Shown in pieces: positions 24,904 through 34,804 of a stretch of 64,000 nt of DNA. Under the pieces are notes generated by a model. That model worked only from the letters and a program-made list of their open reading frames with translations, was not told where the DNA came from and did not search any database. A program made the translations under genes and the position numbers. The stretch comes from Achromobacter veterisilvae. Lineage in GTDB: Bacteria > Pseudomonadota > Gammaproteobacteria > Burkholderiales > Burkholderiaceae_B. The stretch lies in NCBI RefSeq assembly GCF_900496975.1, contig NZ_UFQC01000020.1:46076-110075 (forward strand), written 5' to 3'. How positions within the stretch are numbered: the stretch's first letter is position 1; every line of letters starts with the position of its first letter.

Positions 24904-25820
24904 TTCTTGGTCCTGACGATGGCACGGCGTCCGCCGGCGATCACGACGATCACGGCGGCGGCGAAGAAGAAGGTCGCCGTTTCCACGGATTCGCCGAACA
25001 GCATCGCCGCCGCCACGACCGTGAGGAAGGGCTGGAGCAATTGCACTTGCCCGACCCGGGCGATCCCGCCCACGGCCAGGCCGCGGTACCAGGCGAAGAA
25101 CCCCAGGAACATCGAGCCGAAGGCCAGGTAGGCGCAGGCGAGGACGACCGGCGCGCCGGGCCAGTTGGCCTGCGCCGCCATCCAGCCCACCGGGGCCGCC
25201 ACGACCGGGGCGCTGATCGCCAGCGCCCAGCATATTGTGCGCGCGCCGCCCAGCGTGCGCGAGGCCCGCGCGCCCTCGGCATAGCCCATGCCGCCCAGCA
25301 CTACCGCCACCAGCAGCCAGAGGTCGCCCAGGGCCAGCGTGCCGTGGCCCTGGCGCAGGGCGTAGGCCGTGACCAGCGCGGCGCCCACCAGGGCCCAGCC
25401 CCAGAACGCGGGCGACGGGCGTTCGCCGCTGCGCAGGGCGGCGAACGCCGCGGTCGACAGCGGCAGCAGCCCGTTGAACACCGCGCCGTGCGACGAGGGC
25501 ACGGTCTGCATGGCGAAGGAAGAAGCCAGCGGCCAGCCCACGACGATGCCCACGGCCGCCAGGATCACCCCGGGCCACTCCTGGCGGTTCGGCCGGCGGG
25601 CGCGGGTCAGCCACAACAGGGCGACGGCCGGCACCGCGGCCACGAGCGCCCGGCCCAGGCCCACCAGCAGCGGCTCCAGTTCGGCGACCGCCAGCCGGGT
25701 CATGGGCAGCGTCAGGGAAAAGACCAGCACGCCCAGGAATCCGTAGGCATAGCCTTCCCATACGGAACCGGATGAGCCGGTCGCGGCCTGGGAAGAGGGA
25801 TAGAAAGCGGGACGGGTCAT
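24900..25820 (-). CDS. DMT-superfamily (EamA) transporter
   Basis: The 306-residue protein has ten hydrophobic segments forming two EamA repeats, with L-T-L-P-M-T-R-L-A-V-A near the start and F-F-A-W-Y-R-G-L-A-V-G-G-I in the second repeat. This fits the drug/metabolite exporter family. The ATG at 25820 was preferred over a GTG at 25829. It is divergent from the MocR regulator gene across 112 bases that hold a repeated CGGTACA element, and it is coupled to the LysE-type gene downstream. Confidence 0.86.
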   Translation of the reverse strand: MTRPAFYPSSQAATGSSGSVWEGYAYGFLGVLVFSLTLPMTRLAVAELEPLLVGLGRALVAAVPAVALLWLTRARRPNRQEWPGVILAAVGIVVGWPLASSFAMQTVPSSHGAVFNGLLPLSTAAFAALRSGERPSPAFWGWALVGAALVTAYALRQGHGTLALGDLWLLVAVVLGGMGYAEGARASRTLGGARTICWALAISAPVVAAPVGWMAAQANWPGAPVVLACAYLAFGSMFLGFFAWYRGLAVGGIARVGQVQLLQPFLTVVAAAMLFGESVETATFFFAAAVIVVIAGGRRAIVRTKK

Positions 25821-25873
25821 GACAGCCACCAGTTGCGGGTTTTCGTTATTGCTGCCACTCTACGCATAGTCAT

Positions 25874-25891
25874 CGGTACAGTACCGGTACA
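25874..25891. promoter_or_regulatory. Candidate MocR operator: CGGTACA direct repeat around GTACCGGTAC
   Basis: CGGTACA occurs at 25874-25880 and again at 25885-25891, 11 bases apart (one helical turn). The palindrome GTACCGGTAC at 25881-25890 overlaps the second copy. The site lies between the MocR gene and the exporter operon. Confidence 0.55.
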
Positions 25892-25932
25892 CTTTGGCAT
25901 GTCACTTTAATCACTGGCCTGGTGAAATTCCC

Positions 25933-27393
25933 ATGACAGTTGCTTCCGCTACGCCGTCCTCCCTGCCCTGGCAGCCCGTGCGCCAGGCCGATGCCACCCT
26001 GGTGGCCCAACTGGCCGAAGGCCTGGCCCGCCGCATCGACGAACAGGGCTTGCGCCCCGGCACCCGGCTGCCGTCCATCCGCAAAATGGCCGAACAGTCC
26101 GGCGTCAGCCGCTTTACCGTGGTGGAAGCCTACGACCGCCTGGTGGCCCGGGGCCTGGTGCAGTCGCGCCGGGGCGCGGGGTTTTTCGTGCGGGCGCGCA
26201 GCGGCCCGCTGGCGGCGGTGGCCGCGGCAGCGCCCGCCACCCTGGCGCCGCCCGCCCGGATCGACGTCGCCTGGCTGCTGCGCAGCATGTTCCGCGAAAC
26301 CAGCGCGCTCGGCATGCCGGGTGGCGCGGGGCTGCTGCCCCCGGACTGGCTGGACCCGGAAATGGTGGCCGGGGCCGTGCGGGCGGTGGGGCGTTCGGTG
26401 CGCGGGCATCTGGTCAGCTACGGCCATCCCCAGGGCTTCGCGCCGCTGCGCCAGCAGATCGCGGCTTCACTGCAGAACGACGGGGTGCCGGCGCACCCGG
26501 AACTGAATCTGCTCACGACCAACGGCGTCACGCACGGCCTGGACCTGATCGCGCGGCATCTGGTCAAGCCGGGCGACACTGTACTGGTCGAGGACCCGGC
26601 CTGGTTCGTCATCTTCGGCCGCCTGGCCGCCTTCGGCGCGCGCCTGATCGGCGTCCCGCGCGGCCCCGACGGCCCGGACACCGCGCTGCTGGAGCAACTG
26701 GCCGCCCAGCACAAGCCCAAACTCTTCATCGTCAACAGCGCCGTGCACAACCCCACCGGCCATACGCTGTCGGCCGGCGCGGCCTACGACATCCTGCGGA
26801 TCGCGGAACGCCACGATTTCATGGTCGTCGAGGACGACACCTACGGCGAACTGCATCCGGGCGGCGCCATGAAGCTGGCTGTGCTGGACCGCCTGAACCG
26901 CGTGATCCTGGTGGGCGGGTATTCCAAGATGCTGGCGGCCAGCCTGCGCGTGGGCTACCTGGCCGCCAATCCGGACGTCCTGCAGAAACTGGCCGACCTG
27001 AAAATGCTGGCCGGCCTGACCTCGCCCGAGCTGGGTGAACGGGTGGTGCACCGCGTGCTGATGGAAGGGCAGTACCGGCGGCACATCGAGCGTGTGCGCG
27101 CGCGGGTGGACGAGGCCCGCCAGCGCTGCCTGAAAGGGCTGCTCAAGCTGGGGCTGACGGTGCACCATGAGCCGCACGCGGGGATGTTCGTGTGGGCGGA
27201 TTGCGGCCGCGATACGGAAGTGCTGGCGCGCGCGGCGGCCGACCGCGGCATGCTGCTGGCGCCGGGCACGCTGTTCTCGCCGTCGCAGGCGCCGTCGACC
27301 ATGCTGCGCTTCTCGGTCACCATCGCGGACCATCGGGGCATCTGGGCCGATCTCGAAAAAATCTTCGCGCAAACCGGGCCCGGCAATCAATAA
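25933..27393 (+). CDS. MocR/PdxR-type regulator (GntR helix-turn-helix fused to aminotransferase)
   Basis: The 486-residue protein has a GntR winged helix at residues about 15-85 (L-R-P-G-T-R-L-P-S-I-R-K-M-A-E-Q-S-G-V-S-R-F-T-V), a linker, and a fold-type I aminotransferase domain. That domain has the N-P-T-G-H motif and the PLP-binding lysine in G-G-Y-S-K-M-L. MocR proteins sense PLP together with an amino compound and control divergent metabolic or transport genes. Here the divergent targets are a DMT and a LysE exporter. The start is the ATG that directly precedes the helix-turn-helix. Confidence 0.9.
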   Translation: MTVASATPSSLPWQPVRQADATLVAQLAEGLARRIDEQGLRPGTRLPSIRKMAEQSGVSRFTVVEAYDRLVARGLVQSRRGAGFFVRARSGPLAAVAAAAPATLAPPARIDVAWLLRSMFRETSALGMPGGAGLLPPDWLDPEMVAGAVRAVGRSVRGHLVSYGHPQGFAPLRQQIAASLQNDGVPAHPELNLLTTNGVTHGLDLIARHLVKPGDTVLVEDPAWFVIFGRLAAFGARLIGVPRGPDGPDTALLEQLAAQHKPKLFIVNSAVHNPTGHTLSAGAAYDILRIAERHDFMVVEDDTYGELHPGGAMKLAVLDRLNRVILVGGYSKMLAASLRVGYLAANPDVLQKLADLKMLAGLTSPELGERVVHRVLMEGQYRRHIERVRARVDEARQRCLKGLLKLGLTVHHEPHAGMFVWADCGRDTEVLARAAADRGMLLAPGTLFSPSQAPSTMLRFSVTIADHRGIWADLEKIFAQTGPGNQ

Positions 27394-27432
27394 TAATAGG
27401 CAGCACTCTCTGAAGCCATTGAAGGAACCGTC

Positions 27433-27777
27433 ATGTCCGCACCCATCAAGCCCCTGACCCAGAATTTCGCCGTGGCCCCGCAGCTCGGCCCCGACGATAT
27501 GGCAGATGTCGCCGCCGCAGGCTACAAGAGCGTCATCATCAACCGTCCCGATTTCGAGGGCGGCCCGGACCAGCCCACCGCCGCGGACGTGTCCCAGGCC
27601 GCGCAGGCGGCCGGCCTGCAGGTCGAATACCAGCCCGTCGTGGGCAGCGCCATGACCGCCGCCGACGTGCAGCGCTTCGCCGAACTGCTGCGCACCCTGC
27701 CGGGTCCCGTGCTGGCCTACTGCCGCACCGGCACCCGCTGCACCAATCTGTTCGCCGCCAGCCAGCAACTGGGCTGA
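27433..27777 (+). CDS. TIGR01244/DUF442 family phosphatase-like (Blh-type) protein
   Basis: The 114-residue protein has the dual-specificity phosphatase or rhodanese-like fold: I-I-N-R-P-D-F-E-G in the first half and an active-site loop Y-C-R-T-G-T-R-C (Cys then Arg) near residue 95. The family (TIGR01244) is often fused or adjacent to beta-lactamase-like sulfide dioxygenases, but here it is alone. A good ribosome site (AAGGAA) precedes the ATG. It starts 39 bases after the MocR gene on the same strand; its role is unknown. Confidence 0.8.
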   Translation: MSAPIKPLTQNFAVAPQLGPDDMADVAAAGYKSVIINRPDFEGGPDQPTAADVSQAAQAAGLQVEYQPVVGSAMTAADVQRFAELLRTLPGPVLAYCRTGTRCTNLFAASQQLG

Positions 27778-27785
27778 ACGGGCGG

Positions 27786-27799
27786 TTGACGCGCGTCAA
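27786..27799. promoter_or_regulatory. Candidate FNR/ANR box upstream of the universal stress gene
   Basis: TTGACGCGCGTCAA is a perfect 14-base palindrome that fits the TTGA(T/C)-N4-(A/G)TCAA pattern of FNR/ANR/DNR sites. It is about 80 bases ahead of the uspA-like start codon. A second inverted repeat, GGTTCA-N7-TGAACC, follows at 27808-27826. Confidence 0.5.
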
Positions 27800-27875
27800 G
27801 GATGCCGGGTTCAATTGATGTGAACCTGGCGCGTTTCCGGTAGCATGGAGACTCCTCTCAAACAGGAGCAGGCAG

Positions 27876-28340
27876 ATGTTCAAGAAGATCCTGATTCCCA
27901 CCGACGGTTCGCCGCTCTCGGCGCAAGCCGCCAATGCGGGTATTTGCTTTGCGCGTTCCGTGGGGGCTGAAATTGTCGCCCTCTACGTGACGCAGCCCTT
28001 CGCCGCCACCATCGGCTTCGACGGCATGGCCGCGGCCTATGCCATCACCGACGAAGACTACGAAAAGGCCTCGGCCGAACAGGCCGACAAGTACCTCAAG
28101 CAGATCACCGACCGCGCCGACACCGCCGGCGTGAAGTCCGAGGCGCGCGCCGTGTCCAATTTCAACGTCGCCGACGGCATCGTGCAAGCCGCCGCCGACG
28201 CCGGCTGCGACCTGATCTTCATCGGCAGCCACGGCCGCAGCGGCCTGTCGCGCCTGCTGCTGGGCAGCGTCACCGCCAAGGTCCTGTCGCTGGCCAGCAC
28301 CGCCGTGCTGGTGTATCGCGTCAAGGAAGAAAAGAAGTAG
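27876..28340 (+). CDS. Universal stress protein (UspA family)
   Basis: The 154-residue protein begins F-K-K-I-L-I-P-T-D-G-S and has the ATP-binding motif G-S-H-G-R-S-G-L-S-R-L-L-L-G-S-V near residues 112-128, so it is the nucleotide-binding type. It probably helps survival under energy or oxygen limitation. The gene stands alone, with AGGAG ahead of the ATG, a candidate FNR/ANR box upstream, and an intrinsic terminator downstream. Confidence 0.93.
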   Translation: MFKKILIPTDGSPLSAQAANAGICFARSVGAEIVALYVTQPFAATIGFDGMAAAYAITDEDYEKASAEQADKYLKQITDRADTAGVKSEARAVSNFNVADGIVQAAADAGCDLIFIGSHGRSGLSRLLLGSVTAKVLSLASTAVLVYRVKEEKK

Positions 28341-28379
28341 CCGCCCGGCTCGGCCCGAGCCGGGCTGCGGCATCCCCTG

Positions 28380-28405
28380 GCCCCTTCCATGCGAAGGGGC
28401 TTTTT
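28380..28405 (+). terminator. Intrinsic terminator after the universal stress gene
   Basis: GCCCCTTC pairs perfectly with GAAGGGGC around a CATGC loop and is followed by TTTTT. A second perfect 9-bp stem (CCCGGCTCG/CGAGCCGGG) without a T run sits just ahead at 28344-28364. Confidence 0.85.
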
Positions 28406-28431
28406 GCTTGGGTGCCCGCCGCCGCCACCAA

Positions 28432-28515
28432 GTGTCTGACACCCGTGGCCAAGTGTCTGACACCCGTACGGGACGACGGTACGAATTGAAGCAACGTCCC
28501 CCGGGTGTCTGACAC
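28432..28515. repeat. Three copies of the palindrome GTGTCTGACAC
   Basis: Copies lie at 28432-28442, 28453-28463 and 28505-28515, each followed by CC. The first two share the longer word AAGTGTCTGACACCCGT and are 21 bases apart. They occupy the gap between the stress gene terminator and the EF-G gene and overlap no recognisable gene. The rest of this 350-base gap shows only the EF-G 5' region. Confidence 0.8.
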
Positions 28516-28696
28516 CCTCCGCCCACGCCCCCCCCCACCAGCCCTTTGTATCTTCGTCCGCGGCGCGTAATATTTACGCATCAGCGCGGGCGCGATTTCG
28601 CCACCCCCAAGCACTCTACGCGGCATGGCGCCCGCCGCGGCAACGCCCGGTCGGGCTTGCCGTCTTCGCCTGGCGGCTCACTCCAAGGAAGAGGCC

Positions 28697-30808
<2,112 letters not shown>

Positions 30809-30815
30809 ACGCCTC

Positions 30816-31772
30816 TCAGGCGGGGGCGGCCGCCGGGCCGCCCGCCGCGCGCATGCGCGCCGAGGCCAGCTTCACGCCCAGGAGGATCATCGCGAAGCCG
30901 TAGGCATGGAACAGTTGCGGGGCTTCGCCCAGCAGCGGCCAGGCCAGCAGCGCCGCGTAGACCGGCACCAGGAACATCGACAGGCCCGCCGTGGCGGGGC
31001 CGGCCAGGCCGATCAGCCGGCCGTAGACGTAGTACGCGCCCAGGCTGGGCACCACGGCCAGGAACAGCAGCACCGCGGCCAGGCGGGGATCGGTCCACGG
31101 CGGCATGGCGCCGGCCGCGGCCTCGATGGCGGCGAAGGGCGCCAGCGCGAGCACCCCGCCCAGCATCATCGTCGCCAGCCGGGCGCTGTCCGGCACCGCG
31201 GGCAGGCTCAGGCGCTTCTGCAACACCGTGTAGAACGCCCAGCCGGTGGCGGCCAGCAGCACCCACAGGTCGCCCTGGCCGAAGTCCAGGCGGGCGAGCG
31301 CGCGCGCATCGCCGCGCGACAGCACCGCCAGCACGCCGCACAGGGCCAGCGCCAGGCCCGCGCCGCGCAGGGCCGACAAGGGCTTGCGCCAGATCGCGGC
31401 CTCCAGCAAGGCCACCAGGATGGGGCTGCACGAAAAAATCAGCGCGATGTTCGTGGCGCTGGTGGTCTGGGCGCCGATGTACTGCGGCGCCACCGCCACG
31501 CCCATGCCCAGCACCGCCAGCGGCAGGAGCGCGGGCAGGCTGCGCCGCAGCACCCCGCGGTGCGCGCGCAGGGCGGGCGCCGCCAGCGGCAGCAGGATCA
31601 GCAGGGCGATCAGCCAGCGGCCGAAGGCGAGGAAGACGGGGGGAAGGCTGGCGTCGTGGGCCCAGCGGGCCGCGACCATATTGGAGGCGAATAGCGCCGG
31701 CGCGGTGAATAGCATGGCGGTGCCGGACAGGCCCAGGCCGGATCTTGCGGGTGCTGCTGCTGCGAAGGACAT
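30816..31772 (-). CDS. DMT-superfamily (EamA) transporter
   Basis: The 318-residue protein has ten hydrophobic segments in two EamA repeats, with A-S-N-M-V-A-A-R-W-A and L-A-F-G-R-W-L-I-A in the first and G-W-A-F-Y-T-V-L-Q-K-R in the second. The likely role is export of an amino acid or related metabolite. The divergent Lrp/AsnC gene, 244 bases away, is the probable regulator. The ATG at 31772 was chosen because the frame upstream of it is non-hydrophobic leader. Confidence 0.87.
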   Translation of the reverse strand: MSFAAAAPARSGLGLSGTAMLFTAPALFASNMVAARWAHDASLPPVFLAFGRWLIALLILLPLAAPALRAHRGVLRRSLPALLPLAVLGMGVAVAPQYIGAQTTSATNIALIFSCSPILVALLEAAIWRKPLSALRGAGLALALCGVLAVLSRGDARALARLDFGQGDLWVLLAATGWAFYTVLQKRLSLPAVPDSARLATMMLGGVLALAPFAAIEAAAGAMPPWTDPRLAAVLLFLAVVPSLGAYYVYGRLIGLAGPATAGLSMFLVPVYAALLAWPLLGEAPQLFHAYGFAMILLGVKLASARMRAAGGPAAAPA

Positions 31773-31948
31773 GGTTTCCGGCCGCGCGGATCGGCGCGCG
31801 GCATGATGCGTTGGAACTACCGGCGCCCGCGCCGGGTTGTGCCGCAGCGCCGATGCCGAAATCCGACGGCCGGGATAGGCGGCCGTCTTGCAGGAAAGTC
31901 TACGTGCAGGCGTGGAAAATAGGATTCCTGATTCACGCCGGATTTCGG

Positions 31949-32001
31949 GATATTGGAAAATATCTATCCGGTAAAATCCAATTTTCAAGAGATATTCTCT
32001 T
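31949..32001. promoter_or_regulatory. Two palindromes between the DMT and Lrp/AsnC genes
   Basis: GATATT-N4-AATATC at 31949-31964 and AAGAGA-TAT-TCTCTT at 31987-32001 are both perfect inverted repeats. They are in an AT-rich stretch just upstream of the Lrp/AsnC start at 32017, and are likely operators for that regulator. Confidence 0.5.
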
Positions 32002-32016
32002 CCGGCCCTGCCTTCC

Positions 32017-32487
32017 ATGTCCGCCACGCCCAAAATCGACGAAACCGACCGCAAGATCCTGCGCGCGTTGCGCGCGGACGGGCGGCTCACCAATCTGAAG
32101 CTGGCCGAGCAGGTGGGGCTGTCGCCCACGCCCTGCTGGAACCGCGTCAAGGCGCTGGAGGAAGCCGGCGTGATCGAGGGGTACGCGGCCCTGTTGAATC
32201 AAAAGGCGCTGGGGTTGCCGGACACCGTCATGATCGAGGTGACGCTGGAACACCACGACGACGAGACGCTGGCGCGCTTCGGCGAAGAGATCACCCGCCT
32301 GCCGGAGGTGGTCGAGGCCTTTCTCGTCACGGGCGAATACGACTATCTGATCAAGGTGGCCGTGGCGGGCACCGAAGGCTATGAAGCCTTCCTGCGCAAG
32401 CGGCTGTACAAGCTGCGCGGCGTGCGCCACAGCCGTTCCACGTTCGTGCTGCGGCGCCTGAAGCACACGCCTTCGGTCGAGCCCTGA
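32017..32487 (+). CDS. Lrp/AsnC-family transcriptional regulator
   Basis: The 156-residue protein has an N-terminal helix-turn-helix (I-D-E-T-D-R-K-I-L-R-A-L-R-A-D-G-R, then L-S-P-T-P-C-W-N-R-V-K-A-L-E) and a C-terminal RAM ligand-binding domain with V-T-G-E-Y-D-Y-L-I-K-V. The family senses amino acids and often controls itself and a neighbouring exporter. It is divergent from a DMT transporter gene, and two palindromes lie between them. Confidence 0.92.
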   Translation: MSATPKIDETDRKILRALRADGRLTNLKLAEQVGLSPTPCWNRVKALEEAGVIEGYAALLNQKALGLPDTVMIEVTLEHHDDETLARFGEEITRLPEVVEAFLVTGEYDYLIKVAVAGTEGYEAFLRKRLYKLRGVRHSRSTFVLRRLKHTPSVEP

Positions 32488-32506
32488 CGGCGGGCTCGCG
32501 CGCGTC

Positions 32507-33316
32507 CTAGCTTCCGATGAATTCCGCGATGGCGCCGTTGAAGGCGCGCGGATTGCCCAGGTTCATGCCGTGCGACGATCCGGTGATCGTCACCCGGTGC
32601 GCCTGCGGCAGCCATTGCGACAGGGCGTCGAGCACGGCGGGGTAGGGCGCGGGGCTCAGCGCGCCGCCGATCAGCAAGGTGGGAAGCTTCAGGGACGCGA
32701 TCTGCCGCGGGGTCAGCGCTTCGGGCGTTTCCACCGCCTGGCCGAACAGCGTGCCGACGTTGTCGCGCACCATTTCCTTGAACCAGGGCACCATGCGCTG
32801 CCAGGTGTCGGGGCCGGTCACGGTATCGACGAACAGCGCCAGGCCCGCTTCGGTTTCGCCTTGGCGGATGAGTTCCAGCGCCCGTTGGCGAAAGCCGCCG
32901 CGCAGGTCGTCCTTGCCGGGCAGCGGCAGGCCGGGGTCGGCCAGCGTCAGGCTGCGCAACGCGTCGGGCTGCTGCAGCGCCGCTTCCAGCGCGACGCGGC
33001 CGCCGCGCGAGTGGCCCACCAGGTGGGCCGGGCCGCCGGCCACCGTATCGATGAATTCCAGCACGTCGCTGGCGTGTTGCTCGACCGAAAAGCCGTCGCC
33101 CGCGCCGTCCCAGGTCTCGGGCCAATAGCGGCGCAGGCACACCGCCAGCACGCGAAACGACCGGCCCAGCGGCGCCATCTGCGATTTCCAGTACCGGCAG
33201 TCGGACAGGGAGCCGTGCACCAGCACCAGCGGCGCGCCGCTGCCGTATTCGGTGTAGGACATGGCGTAGCCGCCGATCGGCGCGGTTTGCAGGGGCAGGA
33301 CGGGTTCGGAACGCAT
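32507..33316 (-). CDS. Alpha/beta-fold hydrolase
   Basis: The 269-residue cytoplasmic protein has the alpha/beta-hydrolase core: L-V-L-V-H-G-S-L-S-D oxyanion strand, nucleophile elbow V-G-H-S-R-G-G, and a final histidine in G-S-S-H-G-M-N near residue 250. The substrate is unknown. Another in-frame ATG exists at 33346; I chose 33316 because the fold begins soon after it, but neither has a clear ribosome site. It converges on the Lrp gene and diverges from the YbaK gene. Confidence 0.8.
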   Translation of the reverse strand: MRSEPVLPLQTAPIGGYAMSYTEYGSGAPLVLVHGSLSDCRYWKSQMAPLGRSFRVLAVCLRRYWPETWDGAGDGFSVEQHASDVLEFIDTVAGGPAHLVGHSRGGRVALEAALQQPDALRSLTLADPGLPLPGKDDLRGGFRQRALELIRQGETEAGLALFVDTVTGPDTWQRMVPWFKEMVRDNVGTLFGQAVETPEALTPRQIASLKLPTLLIGGALSPAPYPAVLDALSQWLPQAHRVTITGSSHGMNLGNPRAFNGAIAEFIGS

Positions 33317-33454
33317 GGGATTCGTATGGAAAAGCCAGGCCCGCATTCTAGCCCGGCCCTACCCGCGGCCGGCGCGGCCCGGCGCTGATACACTCGTTTT
33401 CCGACCAGCCGGCCGGCGGTTCGCGCCGGCCCTTCCAGAACGGAGCCTGTCCCG

Positions 33455-33952
33455 ATGTCCCCCGAGTCCCTTGCCGCCTTGCCCGAATCCGCCCAACGCG
33501 TCGCCCGCCGGCTGCTGGAACTGGGGCACGACAAACCCGTCGTCGTCCTGCCGCAAACCGGCAAGACCTCGGCGGAGGCCGCGGCGGGGCTGGGCTGCGA
33601 AGTCGCGCAGATCGCCAAGTCCATCATCTTCCGGCGGGCGTCGGACGATGCCCCGGTGCTGGTCATCGCCAGCGGCGTCAACCGCGTGGACGAGGCCAAG
33701 GTGGCCTCGCAGGTGGGCGAACTGGCCAAGGCGGACGCCAGGTTCGTGCGCGACATGACCGGCTACGCGATCGGCGGGGTCTGCCCGATCGGCCACACGG
33801 TCAAGCCGGTGATGCTGCTGGACGCGGACCTGTTCAACTACGACAGCCTGTGGGCGGCCGCCGGGCATCCCCATGCGGTGTTCAACCTGACGCCGCGGCA
33901 ACTGGCGGACATGACCGGCGCGCCGGTCGCGGACGTGGCGCAGCGCGCCTGA
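33455..33952 (+). CDS. YbaK/EbsC-family aminoacyl-tRNA deacylase
   Basis: The 165-residue protein is a stand-alone ProRS-editing-domain homologue. It contains I-A-K-S-I-I-F-R with the conserved lysine, G-V-N-R-V-D-E-A-K, and the G-Y-A-I-G-G-V-C-P-I-G-H loop. Such proteins clear mischarged Cys- or Ala-tRNAs in trans. The chromosome also encodes a prolyl-tRNA synthetase with its own insertion domain at 41303-43033, so this is a second editing activity. Confidence 0.87.
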   Translation: MSPESLAALPESAQRVARRLLELGHDKPVVVLPQTGKTSAEAAAGLGCEVAQIAKSIIFRRASDDAPVLVIASGVNRVDEAKVASQVGELAKADARFVRDMTGYAIGGVCPIGHTVKPVMLLDADLFNYDSLWAAAGHPHAVFNLTPRQLADMTGAPVADVAQRA

Positions 33953-33991
33953 GCGCGGGCGCCCGCCTCATGCCTCATGGGCGGGCCGGCG

Positions 33992-34804
33992 TCAGCGCGG
34001 GTGCGCCTCCAGGCCGTCGATCAGCACCTGCCGCAATCCGCGCGAGCAGGTTTCCACGCGTCCCCGCACGCCGTAGACGGCCGCCAGCGAGGCGGGGGTG
34101 ATCACCTCGGCGGGCGCGCCCGCCGCGTACAACCGTCCGTCATGGATCATGACCGCCCGGTCCGCGTGCTGCAGGGCCGCGTTCAGGTCGTGCAGCACGA
34201 TGAGGCTGATGAGCCCATGCTCCCGTGTTTCCTGCTTCAGCAGGCGCATCACGTGGAACTGGTAATTCAGGTCCAGGGCCGACAGCGGTTCGTCCAGCAG
34301 CAGCACGCGCGGATGGCGGACCAGGGCCTGCGCCAGCCCCACCAGTTGCTTCTGTCCGCCTGACAGCGCGTCCAGGTAGTGCAGCGCCAGGTGGGCGATG
34401 CCCAGCCGCTCCAGCAGCCGCTCGATGGCCTGGGGGGCGGCGGACGCCGCCGCGTCGCCGCTGGCCCTGGCCGCCACCAGCACCGATTCGAACACCCGCA
34501 GGTGCACCGCGGCGGGCAGGCTCTGGGGCAGGTAGACCACGTGGCGGGCGCGCTCGCCGAAACTCTGGCGGATCAGGTCCTGCCCGCCCAGCGTGGCGCT
34601 GCCCGTCCGGGCGCGGACCAGGCCCGCCAGCGCCTTGAGCAGGGTGGATTTGCCGCTGCCGTTCGGGCCGAGCAGGGCGGTGACTTCGCCGGCGGCCAGC
34701 GCCGGGATGGTCAGCCCATGCAGCACGTCCCCGCGCCCATAGCCGGCGGCCAGCCCGTTCACGGCCAGCGCCATCGATGGCGCGGTATCGGCGGGCCGCG
34801 TCAT
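33992..34804 (-). CDS. Iron-siderophore/cobalamin-type ABC transporter ATPase (FecE/BtuD-like)
   Basis: The 270-residue ATPase has Walker A G-P-N-G-S-G-K-S-T, the Q-loop Y-L-P-Q-S, signature L-S-G-G-Q-K-Q, Walker B V-L-L-L-D-E-P and the H-loop L-H-D-L-N, in the arrangement of FecE/FhuC/BtuD. Its ATG overlaps the permease stop (ATGA at 34801-34804), so translation is coupled. No binding protein or TonB receptor is nearby. It is the last gene of the tol-pal run on this strand. Confidence 0.9.
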   Translation of the reverse strand: MTRPADTAPSMALAVNGLAAGYGRGDVLHGLTIPALAAGEVTALLGPNGSGKSTLLKALAGLVRARTGSATLGGQDLIRQSFGERARHVVYLPQSLPAAVHLRVFESVLVAARASGDAAASAAPQAIERLLERLGIAHLALHYLDALSGGQKQLVGLAQALVRHPRVLLLDEPLSALDLNYQFHVMRLLKQETREHGLISLIVLHDLNAALQHADRAVMIHDGRLYAAGAPAEVITPASLAAVYGVRGRVETCSRGLRQVLIDGLEAHPR

